From: Aquibacillus salsiterrae
GTDB taxonomy: Bacteria > Bacillota > Bacilli > Bacillales > Amphibacillaceae
Assembly: GCF_028416595.1 (NCBI RefSeq)
Contig: NZ_JAMQKC010000001.1
Span: forward strand, 310,001-374,000
Reading direction: 5' to 3'
DNA: 64,000 nucleotides
The position numbers and the translations under genes are program-made. Below, piece by piece: positions 50,840 through 61,432 of this stretch; the first letter of the stretch is position 1, and the number at the start of each line of letters is the position of its first letter. The notes beneath the pieces are model-generated. The model made no database searches. It worked only from the letters and a program-made list of their open reading frames with translations, and was not told the DNA's origin.

Positions 50840-52114
50840 TTAATGGTTAATGAGATAACTTCTAGTTAATTCAATAAAATATAACGACCCTGTCAAACAT
50901 AAGACGACATCGTCATTGTCTATTAATAACGAGTTTAGTAACTCTTTCCAATCTTTACTTGATTGAGTATCATATCGCTTCGAGAAAGATATTAATTCCT
51001 CGACAGTTGCTGCACGTGGATGGTCAAATGTTGTTAAGATAACATTATCAAATTCCTCTTCCAATCGACCGACCATCTTTTCGATTGGTTTATCCTTAAA
51101 GGCAGCAAAAACAATCTTTTTTTTCTGTAGTGGGTAATACTTGTTTATTGTACAGATAAAGGACTCAATTCCTTCCATGTTATGAGCCCCATCCAAGACA
51201 ACAACAGGCTTGCGGTTCATTATTTCAAATCTACCAGGATTTAACGTATGTTTCATTCCTTGTTTCACACTTTCGTCCTCTACTTTAAACCCAAGCTTTC
51301 GTAATTGTAACAACCCCATACACGCAAGTGCTGCATTATGCACTTGATGACTTCCTTTTAATGAAATAGCAAGTGGCAAAGACACATTTTGTGTAGAAAA
51401 AGTAAATTGGTCTGGGTTGGCTTCTTTCACAGTGAAGTCAACGGAATATCGTAATAATGGCGCATCTTTTAGTGTTGCTTCTTTGTTTATTTCTTCAAAA
51501 GCTAATGCTCCGATTTCCCCGATGATCACTGGTACATTTTTCTTTATAATACCTGCTTTATGATAGGCAATCGCCTTAATAGATTCCCCTAAAAAGGTAG
51601 TATGGTCTAGACCTATTGTTGTTATGATGGTAAGTATCGGGTTAATACAGTTAGTAGAATCCTCTCTACCACCCATCCCTGCTTCAAATAGGCCTATGTC
51701 AACCTTTTCTTGGGCCATAAAAGAAATAGCAAGAACGACAAGAATTTCAAATTCAGTCGGAGTATCACCAGATTGGTCAAGTAATTCGACAATTGGTATC
51801 AGCTGATTAGTTAGAGAAACAACGGATGCTTGATTAATTGTTTCATCGTTTACTTTGATGTGATCCAATAGATCAATATGCGGGGAAGTAAAAGAACCAA
51901 CCTTGTATCCACTTTCAATCAAGGATTGTTTCATAAAAGCTAGGGTCGAGCCCTTACCGTTTGTTCCTGCTAGATGAACCGCTTTGATTCTCTTTTCCGG
52001 GTTACCTAACGCCTTTAACATTGCTTCCATTCTAGAAAGTCCGGGTTTAATTCCAAGTGATCTTCTAGAATTAAAAAAATTTAGCACATCTTCTACTGTC
52101 TTAATTGTCATCAT
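50840..52114 (-). CDS. folC: Folylpolyglutamate synthase / dihydrofolate synthase
   Basis: 424 residues. It adds glutamate to dihydropteroate and to folates using ATP. Features are the N-terminal FNSRRSLGIKPGLSRMEAMLKALGNPEKR, P-loop LAGTNGKGSTLAFM at about 48-61, SFTSPHIDLLDHIKVN, EAGMGGREDSTN, TTIGLDHTTFLG and, in the C-terminal domain, VVLDGAHNMEGIESF. In B. subtilis folC is also near valS and spoIIB. Confidence 0.96.
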   Translation of the reverse strand: MMTIKTVEDVLNFFNSRRSLGIKPGLSRMEAMLKALGNPEKRIKAVHLAGTNGKGSTLAFMKQSLIESGYKVGSFTSPHIDLLDHIKVNDETINQASVVSLTNQLIPIVELLDQSGDTPTEFEILVVLAISFMAQEKVDIGLFEAGMGGREDSTNCINPILTIITTIGLDHTTFLGESIKAIAYHKAGIIKKNVPVIIGEIGALAFEEINKEATLKDAPLLRYSVDFTVKEANPDQFTFSTQNVSLPLAISLKGSHQVHNAALACMGLLQLRKLGFKVEDESVKQGMKHTLNPGRFEIMNRKPVVVLDGAHNMEGIESFICTINKYYPLQKKKIVFAAFKDKPIEKMVGRLEEEFDNVILTTFDHPRAATVEELISFSKRYDTQSSKDWKELLNSLLIDNDDVVLCLTGSLYFIELTRSYLINH

Positions 52115-52251
52115 ATCTCCTTTAAATACAAGTTCTTTATTTTTTCATGCTACTATTATACACTTGTCTGTAATTGTTGAGTAGCTCACTATAGTTTAGA
52201 TAACATTGTAATGGATTGGATTGGAATTTGTTTGAAAGGATGTTGTGTTTC

Positions 52252-53154
52252 ATGATAGGCTGGATAATTTATAATGGTCACTTACCTAGTAAGAAGTTTA
52301 TTAACTTTGCTAACTGGATAAAGGATGCAGGATTAAATAAAGGTATTCAAATGGAAACGGTAAAAAATAATCATGTTTGGGTCGAACTCGGAACAAACAT
52401 AAGTGGGGTGATTAATGATAAACATTTATCCACTCCTAACTTTGTCATCTTTCATGATAAAGATATAGCTCTTGCAAGACAACTCGAACAATCAAATATT
52501 CCGGTAATCAATTCTGCTGCAGCCATTGAAATTTGCGATAATAAAATAACGACCTATCAGCAACTAACGAAAGACTCGATCCCCATTCCAAAAACGTTTG
52601 TTGCACCAAAAATATTCGAGAAGACTGAGAAGGTTGAATTGGATAGTTTTCTAATAATAGAAAATTATTTATCCTATCCGTTTATTATTAAGGAAGCTTA
52701 CGGTTCATTTGGTGAACAAGTATACCTGATTGAAACAAGACAACAATATGTTGACAAAATTAATGAATTAAAAGGTGTCCCCTTTGTCATTCAGCAATTT
52801 GTTGCCACTAGCTATGGCAAGGACATAAGAATTAATGTGATTGGTGGTAAAGTTGTTGCATCTATGTTAAGAAAAGGAAATGGTGATTTCAGAGCAAACG
52901 TGAACGCTGGTGGATCCACGGAACCATATTCCCCTTCCCCAAAAGAAAAGGCTCTTGCGATTGCTGCTGCAGCCTCTGTCGGTGCTGATTTTGCTGGTGT
53001 TGACTTATTGTTCGGTGAAAATGGAAACCCTATCGTATGTGAAGTGAATTCAAACGCTCACATCCAAGGGATATATGAAAGTACAGGAATTAATGTGGCA
53101 GATTATATGATTGATTATTGTATAGAGAAAGTTAAGGGAATGAAAGATCTTTAA
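52252..53154 (+). CDS. RimK-like ATP-grasp ligase
   Basis: 300 residues from ATG 52252 (MIGWIIYNGHLPSKKF); an upstream in-frame ATG would add 12 residues without a better ribosome binding site. The N-terminal preATP domain is followed by an ATP-grasp fold: CDNKITTYQQLTKDSIPIPKTF, the ATP-binding FIIKEAYGSFGEQVYLI, QFVATSYGKDIRINVIGGKVVASMLRKG, and the metal-binding FAGVDLLFGENGNPIVCEVNSNAHI. This pattern fits the RimK family of glutamate or other amino-acid ligases. Substrate unknown. It is a lone plus-strand gene between folC and valS; whether it relates to folate polyglutamylation by FolC is speculation. Confidence 0.88.
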   Translation: MIGWIIYNGHLPSKKFINFANWIKDAGLNKGIQMETVKNNHVWVELGTNISGVINDKHLSTPNFVIFHDKDIALARQLEQSNIPVINSAAAIEICDNKITTYQQLTKDSIPIPKTFVAPKIFEKTEKVELDSFLIIENYLSYPFIIKEAYGSFGEQVYLIETRQQYVDKINELKGVPFVIQQFVATSYGKDIRINVIGGKVVASMLRKGNGDFRANVNAGGSTEPYSPSPKEKALAIAAAASVGADFAGVDLLFGENGNPIVCEVNSNAHIQGIYESTGINVADYMIDYCIEKVKGMKDL

Positions 53155-53163
53155 AGCCAAATA

Positions 53164-53205
53164 GGCAGGCCTCTAGGTGCACATTAATGCACATAAAGGC
53201 CTGCC
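53164..53205. terminator. Nested hairpin between convergent ATP-grasp gene and valS
   Basis: GGCAGGCCT and AGGCCTGCC form a 9-bp GC-rich stem enclosing a second small hairpin GTGCACATTAATGCAC. It lies between two convergent stops, so it can end both transcripts, though neither side has a strong T run. Confidence 0.6.
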
Positions 53206-53226
53206 CTGACATCTTTAACTTGTTAG

Positions 53227-55878
53227 TTAAGACTTAAGCTCTTGTAATCTTGTTTCGACCATAGCTTTTTTTTCGTTATATTCTTTTTCCTTTTGCTTTT
53301 CTTCTTCAACCACTTTTTCTGGTGCCTTTTTAATGAATCCCTCGTTCGATAACTTCTTCTTGACGCGGTCTACTTCCTTGTTCCATTTTTCCAATTCACT
53401 TTCTAGGCGTTTTATTTCTTTTTCCACATCAATAAGCCCTTCAAGTGGCAAGAATAAATCAGCACCCGTAACAACTGCGGACATTGCCTTTTCAGGTACT
53501 TCGATGGCAGTTGAAATTGTTAGTGAACTAGGGTTACAGAATCTTTCTAGATAATGACGATTGTCATGAAGTTGATGAACAATCGATTCATCCTTGGCAC
53601 GGATAAGCAATTCTATTTGTTTTGACATAGGCGTATCAACTTCTGCTCGAATATTTCGAACGGAACGAATAATTGCTACTAACCGACTCATTTCTTCTGC
53701 CGCTTTAGGATCATGAAGTTCATCACTAACTGCCGGCCATGCTGCTCTTGTTATTGATTCACCTTGATGTGGTAACTGTTGCCAAATCTCTTCTGTGACG
53801 AATGGCATAAATGGATGAAGCATCCGCATGATATTATCTAGGACATAGGCTAGGACAGAACGCGTGGATTGTTTAGCTGCTTCATCTTCACCATAAAGAG
53901 GTAATTTAGCCATTTCAATATACCAATCACAAAATTCGTCCCAAATAAAATTGTATAAATGTCTACCCGCTTCTCCGAATTCATATTTGTCTACATTTCT
54001 GTTTACATTTTCGATTGTTTCATTTAAACGGGTTAGTATCCACTTATCTGCGACAGACTGCTTAGTCGTTAAGTCAATATCGTCGTATTTCATCTCACCA
54101 AGGTTCATTAACACAAATCGGGATGCATTCCAAATCTTGTTAATAAAGTTCCAAGTCGATTCAACCTTTTCCCACTGAAAGCGGAGGTCTTGACCTGGTG
54201 TTGAACCGGTTGATAGGAAATAGCGTAATGAATCTGCACCGTATTTCTCAATGACCTCCATCGGATCGACACCATTTCCAAGTGACTTACTCATTTTTCG
54301 ACCTTCTGCATCACGAACTAAACCGTGAATAAGCACATCTTTAAACGGACGTTCTTCCGTAAATTCAATCGATTGAAAAATCATACGGGCTACCCAGAAA
54401 AAGATGATATCATAGCCGGTTACTAATACACTCGTTGGGAAGAATTTTTTGAAATCTTCATCCTCTGTATCTGGCCAATTTAAAGTAGAGAATGGCCACA
54501 AGGCAGAAGAGAACCACGTATCTAACACATCACTATCCTGTTCCCAATTTTCTTCATCTTTAGGTGCTTCTTTGCCAACATAAATTTCTCCTGTTTCTTT
54601 ATGATACCAAGCAGGGATACGATGGCCCCACCACAACTGTCTTGAAATACACCAATCACGAATATTTTTCATCCAATGTAAATACGTTCTCTCAAAACGC
54701 TCTGGTACGAAATTCACTTTTGAATCGGTTGATTGGTTTTGTAAGTCTACTGCTGCATCTGCAAGTGGTTGCATGTTTACAAACCATTGTGTAGAAAGAT
54801 ATGGTTCAACAACAGCACCACTCCGTTCTGAATGCCCAACAGAGTGCGTGTGATCTTCAATTTCAAATAATACACCAGAATCTTGTAAGTCTTTTACAAT
54901 TTGTTTACGACATTCAAATCGATCCATCCCTTGATATTTACCTGCGTTTTTATTCATCGTTCCATCTTCATTCATTACTAGGATTCGGTCAAGGTTATGA
55001 CGATTTCCAATTTCAAAATCATTCGGATCATGTGCTGGTGTAATTTTAACCGCACCTGAGCCAAACTCGATGTCTACATAGTCGTCAGCAACAATTTCAA
55101 TTTCACGCCCAACTATCGGCAGCACAACCTTTTTCCCGATTAGATGCTGATAGCGCTCATCTTCCGGGTGCACCGCAACAGCTGTATCGCCAAGCATTGT
55201 TTCTGGACGTGTGGTGGCTACTTCAATCGAGCCGGAGCCATCTTTTAGAGGGTATTTCATATGATAAAAATGGCCTTGCACTTCTTCATAAATAACCTCT
55301 ATATCAGATAATGCAGTTTTTGTTGCCGGGTCCCAGTTTATAATATATTCGCCCCGATAAATGAGACCTTTTTCGTATAACTTGACAAAGACTTCACGTA
55401 CCGCATCGGACAAGCCTTCATCTAGAGTAAATCGTTCGCGCGAGTAGTCTAACCCTAACCCAAGTTTTGACCATTGTTGACGAATAAAATCGGCATATTC
55501 TTCCTTCCATTCCCACGCTTTTTCTAAAAACTTTTCCCTACCAAGGTCATATCTGGTTTGACCCTGTTCACGGAGCTTCGCCTCTACCTTTGCTTGGGTT
55601 GCAATACCAGCATGGTCCATTCCTGGTAAATACAATACATCGTACCCTTGCATTCGTTTAATCCGCGTAATAATATCTTGTAACGTAGTATCCCAAGCGT
55701 GACCAATATGCAGTTTACCTGTTACGTTAGGTGGTGGTATTACAATCGTAAACGGTTTTTTTGTTTTGTCTCCAGTCGCTTCAAAAAACTTCCCATCTAC
55801 CCAAAACTTATAGCGGTCCTTCTCAACAGCCGTTGGGTCATACTTTGATGGAAGAGCTCCTTCTCTTCTATCTTCCAT
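53227..55878 (-). CDS. valS: Valyl-tRNA synthetase
   Basis: Class I synthetase that charges tRNA-Val. The start is set at ATG 55878 ([20 protein letters not shown]), 7 nt after GGAGG; the open frame extends nine codons further. 883 residues. The HIGH box is [16 protein letters not shown] at about 45-60, the editing domain is in the middle ([22 protein letters not shown]), and the KMSKS box is [14 protein letters not shown] at about 522-535. The C-terminal coiled coil ([19 protein letters not shown]) contacts tRNA. A T-box leader lies upstream. Confidence 0.98.
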   Translation of the reverse strand: MEDRREGALPSKYDPTAVEKDRYKFWVDGKFFEATGDKTKKPFTIVIPPPNVTGKLHIGHAWDTTLQDIITRIKRMQGYDVLYLPGMDHAGIATQAKVEAKLREQGQTRYDLGREKFLEKAWEWKEEYADFIRQQWSKLGLGLDYSRERFTLDEGLSDAVREVFVKLYEKGLIYRGEYIINWDPATKTALSDIEVIYEEVQGHFYHMKYPLKDGSGSIEVATTRPETMLGDTAVAVHPEDERYQHLIGKKVVLPIVGREIEIVADDYVDIEFGSGAVKITPAHDPNDFEIGNRHNLDRILVMNEDGTMNKNAGKYQGMDRFECRKQIVKDLQDSGVLFEIEDHTHSVGHSERSGAVVEPYLSTQWFVNMQPLADAAVDLQNQSTDSKVNFVPERFERTYLHWMKNIRDWCISRQLWWGHRIPAWYHKETGEIYVGKEAPKDEENWEQDSDVLDTWFSSALWPFSTLNWPDTEDEDFKKFFPTSVLVTGYDIIFFWVARMIFQSIEFTEERPFKDVLIHGLVRDAEGRKMSKSLGNGVDPMEVIEKYGADSLRYFLSTGSTPGQDLRFQWEKVESTWNFINKIWNASRFVLMNLGEMKYDDIDLTTKQSVADKWILTRLNETIENVNRNVDKYEFGEAGRHLYNFIWDEFCDWYIEMAKLPLYGEDEAAKQSTRSVLAYVLDNIMRMLHPFMPFVTEEIWQQLPHQGESITRAAWPAVSDELHDPKAAEEMSRLVAIIRSVRNIRAEVDTPMSKQIELLIRAKDESIVHQLHDNRHYLERFCNPSSLTISTAIEVPEKAMSAVVTGADLFLPLEGLIDVEKEIKRLESELEKWNKEVDRVKKKLSNEGFIKKAPEKVVEEEKQKEKEYNEKKAMVETRLQELKS

Positions 55879-55959
55879 TACACGTCCTCCTATCTCATAT
55901 ACCATGAATTAGTAAAGCAGGCTCGCCAAATCAGCTATCAATACGTGAAACTTTTAGAG

Positions 55960-56185
55960 TAATTAAAAAAACCTTCTCATCCAAACAAGGACGAAAAGGT
56001 TATATTTCCGTGGTACCACCTTACTTTGTCCGAAACAAACTACTCATGTTTCAAACACACTTAACTGTTTAACGGCATCTACCGACTTCTCCTACTGACG
56101 TTCAAAGAAGCTGCATCCGAGGCGACCTTCCAAAGCATGTTTTCCTAGAAAACCTTTCAGCTAATGATTTTCCTCTCTATAGGAG
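55960..56185 (-). promoter_or_regulatory. T-box riboswitch leader of valS
   Basis: Minus-strand T-box AAGGTGGTACCACGGAAA at 56005-56022 is followed by a terminator hairpin at 55963-56001 (AACCTTTTCGTCC and GGATGAGAAGGTT, then TTTTTAATT). The 160 nt upstream hold the Stem I region. A GUC (Val) triplet on the minus strand at 56124-56126 stands in a plausible specifier place (GAAGGTCGCC); the fold was not checked. Confidence 0.9.
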
Positions 56186-56373
56186 ATGACTTTGTACTCT
56201 TCCTCTTCATGGCATTTAAATCATTTATTTATATTAGCTATTTTATCCAAAAAAACACAAATAAGTCAACTACAAGTTCATTTGTTTCGAAGAGGAACTT
56301 TTTTAACAAACAATTGTCACTAATCATAGTATATGACATAGGATAGACCAAAAGGGTAAAAGAGGTGAAACAG

Positions 56374-56562
56374 ATGGCACGTTTTTACCGTTACCGACTA
56401 CCACCTTGGGCACGTTATTGGCTACTTGTGGTAGAACGTTGTACATTACCGATTCTTATTTTCCAAGCAATTCGAACTATCTTTTTTCCAACCACCTTTG
56501 AAGTCATCCTTTTAGGTATTTTAATTGGTATCTTTATTGCTTTTTACTTGGAGTGGATTTAG
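56374..56562 (+). CDS. Small two-helix membrane protein, unknown function
   Basis: 62 residues from ATG 56374 (MARFYRYRLPPWARYWLLVVERCTLP), 6 nt after AGAGGTG; a GTG three codons upstream is the alternative. The N-terminus is rich in Arg, Tyr and Trp, then there are two hydrophobic stretches (about 17-37 and 40-60). It is convergent with ysxE and the two stops overlap by 4 nt. I do not recognise a named family. The good ribosome binding site and membrane pattern support a real gene. Confidence 0.7.
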   Translation: MARFYRYRLPPWARYWLLVVERCTLPILIFQAIRTIFFPTTFEVILLGILIGIFIAFYLEWI

Positions 56563-57596
56563 TCATTAGCGTCTTGGTTTTCCTTTGCTAATTCCTTCTC
56601 CTTAATTTCTTCCCTTCTTTGATAAAGGTGGTCTTGAAATTGTAGCCCATGAATCACTCTTCGGTAGGCGTATTCTAACTGTTTAATTTGCAATGGTTGG
56701 GCTACTTGATATTCTTTTTTGTAGTACTTTTCTAACACACTTAGATACATCTCCGGATTAAGCAACTGGATAGCAAGAAAACATCTTTCATTTTTTAATA
56801 AAGGATTTGTTTTTTCATACACCGCGAGTGCTTGAATCATATCGTCTAGGTATGCATCATGGTATTTTAATTCATGAAAGTAATAAGAGTATAGATCTGT
56901 CATCGGACTGCCGTAAAAACTATGCTCCCAATTTATTATATAGGACCTACTACTTTCATACAGCTGGTGGGAAGGTCTAAGGTTACCGTGACATAGAGAA
57001 CGATAGACATAGCCCTCTTCTTGTATATCTAACAAATAATAATCAAACCAGTTATTTAATACAGCAAACACTCTCTCCATGTCACGGTATTGCATACATA
57101 CACGTAATTCAAACGGCGTCATATACCTTCTTCGCTCAAAGGTTTCAACATACCGTAAAAGCTTCCGTTGACACACTTGGATTCGTTTTTTTTCTTGATT
57201 AACAACATGCTCAACTCTATCTGTATCGATCGTAATTTTTGTTTTTGTCTTTTGATGAACCTCACCAATGGCCAAGTAAAATGATTCTAATTCATGTTCA
57301 GGTTCATCTAACTCCTTTGTTTCAATCCATGGGCAAAGATAATAAAACTCCTCATTATCCTCGTAAAACAGGTTCCCACTTTTTGTTAGATAGATGGGAA
57401 GGATTGAAGTTAATCCATGTTTATTCGCTACTTCGAATACATTTTTCCATTGATGAATACTTTCCTTCGTTAACTTGGACCTTTTTAATGCATAGCAATA
57501 ATTGCGACATTGTATTTTATAAGTTCGCTTGGATATTTGAATGATTTCAAGTGGATTAACTTGATAGGCGAGCAAGATAGAATTTATATCTGTCAT
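56559..57596 (-). CDS. ysxE: CotS-like kinase-fold protein YsxE
   Basis: 345 residues of the CotS/YsxE/YutH family, located next to spoVID as in B. subtilis, where YsxE is coat-associated. The kinase N-lobe reads KIQCRNYCYALKRSKL. The catalytic loop equivalent is SLCHGNLRPSHQLYE, with Asn where active phosphotransferases have Asp (HGD), and the metal-binding site reads YIINWEHSFYG rather than IDWE. It therefore looks like a degenerate, possibly inactive kinase. It lies 90 nt downstream of spoVID with a terminator hairpin in between. Confidence 0.85.
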   Translation of the reverse strand: MTDINSILLAYQVNPLEIIQISKRTYKIQCRNYCYALKRSKLTKESIHQWKNVFEVANKHGLTSILPIYLTKSGNLFYEDNEEFYYLCPWIETKELDEPEHELESFYLAIGEVHQKTKTKITIDTDRVEHVVNQEKKRIQVCQRKLLRYVETFERRRYMTPFELRVCMQYRDMERVFAVLNNWFDYYLLDIQEEGYVYRSLCHGNLRPSHQLYESSRSYIINWEHSFYGSPMTDLYSYYFHELKYHDAYLDDMIQALAVYEKTNPLLKNERCFLAIQLLNPEMYLSVLEKYYKKEYQVAQPLQIKQLEYAYRRVIHGLQFQDHLYQRREEIKEKELAKENQDAND

Positions 57597-57629
57597 GGCT
57601 TATCCACTCCAACTATAGTATTTTTAGCT

Positions 57630-57665
57630 AAAAATCCCTTGACACGAAAAAATGTGACAAGGGAT
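57630..57665 (-). terminator. Terminator between spoVID and ysxE
   Basis: Minus strand ATCCCTTGTCAC and GTGTCAAGGGAT form a 12-bp stem with one mismatch and loop ATTTTTTC, followed by TTTTAGC. It ends spoVID transcripts at least partly before ysxE. Confidence 0.75.
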
Positions 57666-57686
57666 CCTTGCAATAAGCGTGACGCT

Positions 57687-58853
57687 TTAATCTTTAATTG
57701 GGATGTATAATATTTGTCCTTCAGATAACTCATCATCTGTTAACTTATTTGTCTGTGAGAGTTGGTACGTTGACAACTTATACTTTTCCGCAATAGCCTC
57801 TAATGTATCTGATTCTTGCACGATACACATTTTCAGGCTGGAATAACGTTCTTCTTCTTCCTGATTAGCAAATATATTAAGTAAATAACTTGTTTCTTTC
57901 TCGCCACTTGCTTCACGGGAGGATTCAAACAAGTCGTCCTCTTCTTCCTTTGTATTCGCTGCAAAGTTAATTATACTAGACTCGAATTCACTAGATTCTT
58001 CAATTATTTCTTCTTCCACTTCTACGGCAGGCTCTTCCTTGGCTTTTTCATGACTTCCGAAAAATTCAGCTAACGTTTGAGACTTCTTATTTTTCCACCT
58101 GTCTTTTTCAGAAGCTTTCTCTTTCGCTTGCTCTTTTTTACCGCCTTTTTTCTCACTAACTTCTTCAACAATTGCTTTGTTAATGTTACCTTTTTCGTCT
58201 TCTACCTTTTCTTTCACATCAAATTCAAACGTTTCCTCTACTAGAGATTTTTCTTCGACAGGAAGCTTTTCCTCTTCTAGTATCTTTTCTTCTTCAGGTG
58301 GCATTGGTGGTTCTTCGATGAGCTCTGGTTCTAGCTCTGTTTCCATCTCTGGTTCTGCTGGTTGTTCTGAGCGTTGCTCTACTTCTCCTGTTTCTGTTTC
58401 TGTTTCACGAATGTCACTTACACCATGGATAGCTATTGTTGCTTGTAATTGCAATTGACTTTTTTCAGGAAGTTCATAATCAAAAGTTTCTATACCAACC
58501 ATTACATCATCCAAGGAATTTACTCGATACTTTGGTATCGATACTTCTACAGGAAATTGGTGATAAAATTCATTTACACCACCTTCATAACTTTCGACAC
58601 GGTCGACAAATCGTTGTGAGGGATGGTTTCGTAAAGATAACACTTCCTCTTCAACATCGTTATCGCTATCCACTTGAAAATACTCACCCTTTAATTCTAT
58701 AACCCCTCTAATCGAAACAAAATCTTCAAATTCCTGAATCGAGATTTCTGGTTCTAACGAAACACCCATAATCTCTTTAACTTCCTGTCCTTTTTTAAAC
58801 CACAATGATTCTTTCAAATCAAATGTGAATACTCCATCTCCGTTGGTCAACAC
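57687..58853 (-). CDS. spoVID: Stage VI sporulation protein D, coat encasement protein
   Basis: 388 residues. The N-terminal domain (about 8-150) reads FDLKESLWFKKGQEVKEIMGVSLEPEISIQEFEDFVSIRGVIELKGEY, close to B. subtilis SpoVID. A long Glu/Pro/Lys-rich middle (about 155-290) follows, with runs such as EPELIEEPPMPPEEEK. The C-terminus carries SLKMCIVQESDTLEAIAEKYKLSTYQL, a LysM domain ending in LYIPIKD. It is shorter than the roughly 575-residue B. subtilis protein, mainly in the acidic middle. SpoVID binds SpoIVA and SafA during coat encasement; safA is at 26219. Confidence 0.92.
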   Translation of the reverse strand: MLTNGDGVFTFDLKESLWFKKGQEVKEIMGVSLEPEISIQEFEDFVSIRGVIELKGEYFQVDSDNDVEEEVLSLRNHPSQRFVDRVESYEGGVNEFYHQFPVEVSIPKYRVNSLDDVMVGIETFDYELPEKSQLQLQATIAIHGVSDIRETETETGEVEQRSEQPAEPEMETELEPELIEEPPMPPEEEKILEEEKLPVEEKSLVEETFEFDVKEKVEDEKGNINKAIVEEVSEKKGGKKEQAKEKASEKDRWKNKKSQTLAEFFGSHEKAKEEPAVEVEEEIIEESSEFESSIINFAANTKEEEDDLFESSREASGEKETSYLLNIFANQEEEERYSSLKMCIVQESDTLEAIAEKYKLSTYQLSQTNKLTDDELSEGQILYIPIKD

Positions 58854-59073
58854 AAATTCCTCCCCTCAGAATCAATACGAATACGTACCTTTTCCTCTCT
58901 TAAGATATATGAAAATACTAATAAAATATGCATATTGGTTTTTAACAAGACTCCTAGGTATGAAATAATAATGGCTGTTACCAAATGTACGAGAGGATGG
59001 CAAGAAATATTCTTAAAAAATTCTTATCTTTGTTATTCATGTGACATGAAAGGAATGGTAAAAAGACAAAACA

Positions 59074-59106
59074 AAAACGACCCAGTATAGTTTGCTGAGC
59101 CGTTTT
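59074..59106 (-). terminator. hem operon terminator
   Basis: Minus strand AAACGGCTCAG and CTGGGTCGTTT pair (11 bp with two G-U) across CAAACTATA, followed by TTGTTTTG. It lies 27 nt after the hemL stop. The remaining gap to spoVID shows no gene. Confidence 0.82.
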
Positions 59107-59132
59107 CTCAAATGGACTATTCTAAATAATTC

Positions 59133-60422
59133 TTATTCTTTTAGTTTAGAAAATGCTTTTTGCACAGCTTGGATGGTTTGTTCGATATCCTCATCAGTGT
59201 GTGCTGTTGATAGAAATATTCCTTCAAACTGTGATGGCGGCAAGAAGACACCCTCATCAATCATCGTCCGGTAGTAGCTTGAAAAATAATCTAAATTAGA
59301 CTTACTAGCAATTTCATAATTAGTAACTTCCTGTTCATTGAAGAAAAATCCTACCATCGAACCTGCCCGGTTTACTTGAAGTGGAATTCCATATTGTTTC
59401 GCAGCTGATTCATATCCTTCCACTAAACGATCAACTTTTTTATTTATCTTGTTGTATTCTTCTGTAGTCATTGCTACTAACGTTTCATAGCCTGCAGTCA
59501 TGGCAAGCGGATTTCCTGATAATGTTCCTGCTTGATAAATATCACCTGTTGGTGCAATTCTTTCCATTATTTCTCTTCTTCCTCCGTACGCACCGACAGG
59601 AAGGCCACCACCAATCACTTTTCCTAAACAAGTTAAATCAGGCGTTATGCCAAAATGTCCTTGAGCACAATGATAGCCTACTCGAAAGCCAGTCATTACT
59701 TCATCAAAAATCAGCAGTGTCCCATTATTTTCCGTAACAGCTCTTAATTCGTGTAAAAATTCACCCTTTGGAGGAACGACTCCCATATTTCCTGAAACCG
59801 GCTCAACAATTACAGCTGCTATATCATCACCGAATTGATCAAATGCATAACGGACACTTTCTATATCGTTATATGGAACAGTTATCGTATTTTTAGCAAC
59901 AGATTCTGGAACTCCCGGACTATCCGGTAACCCTAGTGTAGCTACTCCTGAACCAGCTTTAATTAATAACGAATCACCGTGACCATGATAATTCCCTTCA
60001 AACTTTAGAATTTTATCTCGACCAGTATAACCGCGTGCAAGTCTTAAAGCACTCATCGTTGCCTCGGTACCTGAATTGACCATTCTAACCATTTCAATGG
60101 ACGGAACTCGTTCACGTACCAATTTTGCCAGTTCATTTTCGATTAATGTTGGGGCACCGAAGCTTGTTCCATTTTCTGTTACTTCTTTGAGCTTCCTTAC
60201 CACCCGTTCATCTGCATGACCTAAAATTAGTGGTCCCCAGCTTAACACATAATCGATATATTCATTACCATCAATGTCATAGATCTTAGCACCTTTTCCT
60301 CGTTCCATAAAAATAGGATTCATTCCTACTGATTTAAATGCTCGAACAGGAGAATTAACACCTCCAGGCATTAAATCGACAGCTTCTTTATATGCATCCA
60401 TTGATTGATTAAACTGTTTCAA
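59133..60422 (-). CDS. hemL: Glutamate-1-semialdehyde 2,1-aminomutase
   Basis: PLP enzyme that makes 5-aminolevulinate, the first committed tetrapyrrole precursor of the C5 pathway. The start is set at TTG 60422 ([25 protein letters not shown]) because AAAGGAGG lies 7 nt upstream; the open frame extends ten codons into hemB. 429 residues (430 in B. subtilis). Signatures are [31 protein letters not shown], the PLP lysine in [20 protein letters not shown], and [14 protein letters not shown]. It is the last gene of the hem run. Confidence 0.97.
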   Translation of the reverse strand: MKQFNQSMDAYKEAVDLMPGGVNSPVRAFKSVGMNPIFMERGKGAKIYDIDGNEYIDYVLSWGPLILGHADERVVRKLKEVTENGTSFGAPTLIENELAKLVRERVPSIEMVRMVNSGTEATMSALRLARGYTGRDKILKFEGNYHGHGDSLLIKAGSGVATLGLPDSPGVPESVAKNTITVPYNDIESVRYAFDQFGDDIAAVIVEPVSGNMGVVPPKGEFLHELRAVTENNGTLLIFDEVMTGFRVGYHCAQGHFGITPDLTCLGKVIGGGLPVGAYGGRREIMERIAPTGDIYQAGTLSGNPLAMTAGYETLVAMTTEEYNKINKKVDRLVEGYESAAKQYGIPLQVNRAGSMVGFFFNEQEVTNYEIASKSNLDYFSSYYRTMIDEGVFLPPSQFEGIFLSTAHTDEDIEQTIQAVQKAFSKLKE

Positions 60423-60436
60423 AGTTACTTCCTCCT

Positions 60437-61414
60437 TTACTTTTTCAGCCACTTTGCAACATCTTTAGCAAAATAAGTAATAATTAAATCTGCACCTGCC
60501 CGTTTCATCGAAGTTAATTGCTCTAGTACAATATTCTCTTCGTCGATCCAACCATTTTGTGCAGCAGCTTTTACCATCGCATATTCACCACTTACATTGT
60601 AGGCAACTAATGGAGCGTTGAACCTGTCCTTCACCTCGCGGATAATGTCCATATATGATAAGGCTGGCTTTACAATTAAAAAGTCTGCACCCTCTTCTAT
60701 ATCTGATTGTGCTTCACGAAACGCTTCTAACCGATTTGCAGGGTCCATTTGATAGGTCTTTCTATCACCGAATTGGGGTGCTCCTTCAGCAGCCTCTCGA
60801 AATGGCCCATAGTGTGAAGATGCGTATTTGACAGAATAAGACATAATCGGAACATGGTCAAAACCAGCATCATCCAATCCATATCTTATCGCAGTAACAA
60901 AACCATCCATCATATTGGAAGGTGCAATAATGTCTGCACCAGCTTTCGCTTGGGAAATTGCTGTTTGAACATGGAGTTCTAGCGATTGATCATTATGTAC
61001 ATCACCATCATGGATGACACCACAGTGCCCATGTGAAGTATATTCGCAAAGACATGTATCAGCAACAGTGATCAAATCCGGTACATCACGTTTGATTTGA
61101 CGTAGGGCTTCTTGGACAATACCAGTATCACAGTAGGCTTGAGTTCCCACTTCATCTTTTTCCTTTGGAATTCCAAACAGAAGCACCGAGCGAATTCCTA
61201 ACCCAACAAGCTCCTGCATTTCTTCAGTAAGATGGTCCAACGAAAGTTGAAACACTCCAGGCATTGATGAGACTTCTTTTTTTATATTGGTTCCCTCTAC
61301 AACAAATATAGGGTAAATTAAATCGTCTGTTGCTAGTTGTGTTTCTCTCACAAGTGCCCGCATATTTGTAGAGCTTCTAAGTTTTCGGTGTCGATTAAAA
61401 GATAGATTTTTCAT
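60437..61414 (-). CDS. hemB: Porphobilinogen synthase
   Basis: Joins two 5-aminolevulinates to porphobilinogen. It has 325 residues. The zinc-type cysteine site [24 protein letters not shown] is at about 117-140. Schiff-base lysines are in [19 protein letters not shown] and [16 protein letters not shown]-terminal [18 protein letters not shown] matches the family. Ribosome binding site AGGAAAGG; 18 nt after hemD. Confidence 0.98.
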   Translation of the reverse strand: MKNLSFNRHRKLRSSTNMRALVRETQLATDDLIYPIFVVEGTNIKKEVSSMPGVFQLSLDHLTEEMQELVGLGIRSVLLFGIPKEKDEVGTQAYCDTGIVQEALRQIKRDVPDLITVADTCLCEYTSHGHCGVIHDGDVHNDQSLELHVQTAISQAKAGADIIAPSNMMDGFVTAIRYGLDDAGFDHVPIMSYSVKYASSHYGPFREAAEGAPQFGDRKTYQMDPANRLEAFREAQSDIEEGADFLIVKPALSYMDIIREVKDRFNAPLVAYNVSGEYAMVKAAAQNGWIDEENIVLEQLTSMKRAGADLIITYFAKDVAKWLKK

Positions 61415-61432
61415 AGATTACTTTTTCCTTTC

